Shown here: positions 63,211 to 64,000 of the stretch, in pieces
Layout: each line of letters starts with the position of its first letter
Numbering within the stretch: the stretch's first letter is position 1
DNA from: Eubacteriales bacterium
GTDB lineage: Bacteria; Bacillota; Clostridia; Lachnospirales; Lachnospiraceae
Reading direction: 5' to 3'
DNA: 64,000 nt
Assembly (NCBI GenBank): GCA_030537195.1
Contig: JAUNOK010000005.1
Span: 56,170-120,169 of the forward strand
The notes under the pieces: generated by a model
Seen by the model: only the letters and a program-made list of their open reading frames with translations
Told to the model about the DNA's origin: nothing
Databases searched by the model: none
Made by a program: the position numbers and the translations under genes

Positions 63211-64000
63211 ATGGGAGATTTAAGACAGTATTCAAAGGAAACCAAAGAAATAGCGGCGAATCTTAGAATTATAGATGATGCACTGTTTCGATTAATGGGT
63301 GAAAAAACTGGTGTATGTGAGGAAATATTAAGAACACTTCTTGATATGCCAGAATTACAGGTTGTGAAAGTGTCTGTACAGAGTGTGGTACAGAGCTTTC
63401 AAAGAGAGATAACACTAGACGCTTTATGCATGACACAAGATGGAAGATATTGCAATGTTGAGGTGCAGAAGGGAAATTCTAATGATGACATCAGAAGAAC
63501 AAGATTTCATGCGGCAGCATTGACATCCAAATATACACCTAAAGGCACTGATTTTAAGAATGTTCCAGATGTTACGATTGTATACATATCGGAGTATGAT
63601 GTATTAAAGACTAACCAGACAGTAACTCATGTGACAAGATGTATGAAGAACAATGATACATACATTCCGGTAAAAGATGGCGAAGACATAATATTTGCTA
63701 ATACCTGTGTTAATGATGGCTCGGATAAATCAGAATTGTTGCAGTTGATGCTTAATAAAGAGGCATTTTATAATGAGAAGTTTCCACAGATTAGTAATGC
63801 AATAAACTATTTTAAGGGAACGGAAGGAGGTCAGAGTGAAATGTGCAAGATAGTTGAAGATTATGCTAAAGAATATGCGAAAAGTTCAATTCAGGAAGCA
63901 ATAGAAGCAAAGAAGTTAGCCGAAGAGGCTAAAAAGGTAGCAGAAGAGGCAAAGAAGAACGCGGCTGAAGAAAAGCGCAAAGCAGAAGAAGAAAAGCGCA
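63211..64000 (+). CDS. Rpn/PD-(D/E)XK nuclease-family protein (partial, runs off the end)
   Basis: 263 residues are visible; the frame is still open at 64000. The N-terminal part (about 15-230) is a PD-(D/E)XK nuclease family domain of the type labelled Rpn or transposase (PF12784-like): LDALCMTQDG and YCNVEVQKG supply D...E-x-Q, followed by RTRFHAAAL. After about residue 225 the sequence turns into charged repeats KLAEEAKKVAEEAKK and EEKRKAEEEKR, a long helix. GAAGGGGAAG at 63198-63207 gives the start. These genes occur in multiple copies in many gut Clostridia. Confidence 0.85.
   Translation, partial: MGDLRQYSKETKEIAANLRIIDDALFRLMGEKTGVCEEILRTLLDMPELQVVKVSVQSVVQSFQREITLDALCMTQDGRYCNVEVQKGNSNDDIRRTRFHAAALTSKYTPKGTDFKNVPDVTIVYISEYDVLKTNQTVTHVTRCMKNNDTYIPVKDGEDIIFANTCVNDGSDKSELLQLMLNKEAFYNEKFPQISNAINYFKGTEGGQSEMCKIVEDYAKEYAKSSIQEAIEAKKLAEEAKKVAEEAKKNAAEEKRKAEEEKR

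Overview
The window is a 64 kb chromosomal segment of a low-GC, Gram-positive, anaerobic Clostridia-type bacterium, most likely of the family Lachnospiraceae. The gene families fit this: pyruvate phosphate dikinase, archaeal/fungal-type aspartate-semialdehyde dehydrogenase, a DUF4250 peptide, a GGGtGRT protein and a CIRCE-controlled clpB. Three large secreted pectin-degrading proteins and a KDPG aldolase point to a pectin specialist such as Lachnospira (Eubacterium) eligens. The species is an inference; no database search was possible. Genes are densely packed, mostly on the + strand, with strong intrinsic terminators at most unit ends. There are no phage, IS or CRISPR features.

Layout. 1-3.9 kb: end of a probable glutamate racemase, a YbaK deacylase, a FliB-like methylase, a stand-alone trpD and a DegV protein. 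4-7.2 kb: asnB (minus) diverging from icd. 7.2-13.2 kb: a CmpB-type membrane protein, a membrane-fused GDPD phosphodiesterase, ptsI, hflX and dihydrofolate reductase. 13.3-16.5 kb: a zinc-ribbon membrane protein and an SPFH/flotillin protein. 16.7-20.8 kb: a surface-modification operon (transglutaminase-like lipoprotein, MBOAT acyltransferase, SGNH-like partner, small lipoprotein). 20.9-24.2 kb: a SPOR amidase diverging from a SpoIID-like peptidoglycan-binding protein, then an anchored protein of unknown function. 24.4-28.3 kb: a CHASE hybrid histidine kinase, an aldo/keto reductase and a flavodoxin lipoprotein. 28.3-36.5 kb: clpB under CIRCE, a DUF4250 peptide, ppdK, and uracil salvage (uraA, upp). 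36.5-42.7 kb: a MATE exporter, eda, an aminotransferase, a ParB-like/BMP fusion and a phosphoesterase.

42.7-49 kb: two tandem paralogous pectate lyase genes (PL1+PL9, then PL9 alone). 49-55.6 kb: asd, a YfbR-like nucleotidase, topB, glmS and a hexapeptide transferase. 55.6-57.5 kb: a NifU-like protein and a GGGtGRT protein behind an unusual structured leader. 57.5-62.1 kb: an AraC regulator diverging from a giant pectin methylesterase. 62.2-64 kb: thiT, tRNA-Pro(CGG) and the start of an Rpn/PD-(D/E)XK nuclease that runs off the window.

How it fits together. The methylesterase would remove methyl esters so that the PL1 and PL9 lyases can cut polygalacturonate. The methylesterase and the smaller lyase end in sortase-like TG-D/hydrophobic/Lys tails, so they are probably wall-bound. 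The eda product would finish catabolism of the uronic-acid products. The parts most worth experiment are the NifU-like/GGGtGRT pair with its interleaved-stem leader, the cytoplasmic ParB-like/BMP fusion with its own leader hairpin, and the pectin genes with their shared upstream motifs.
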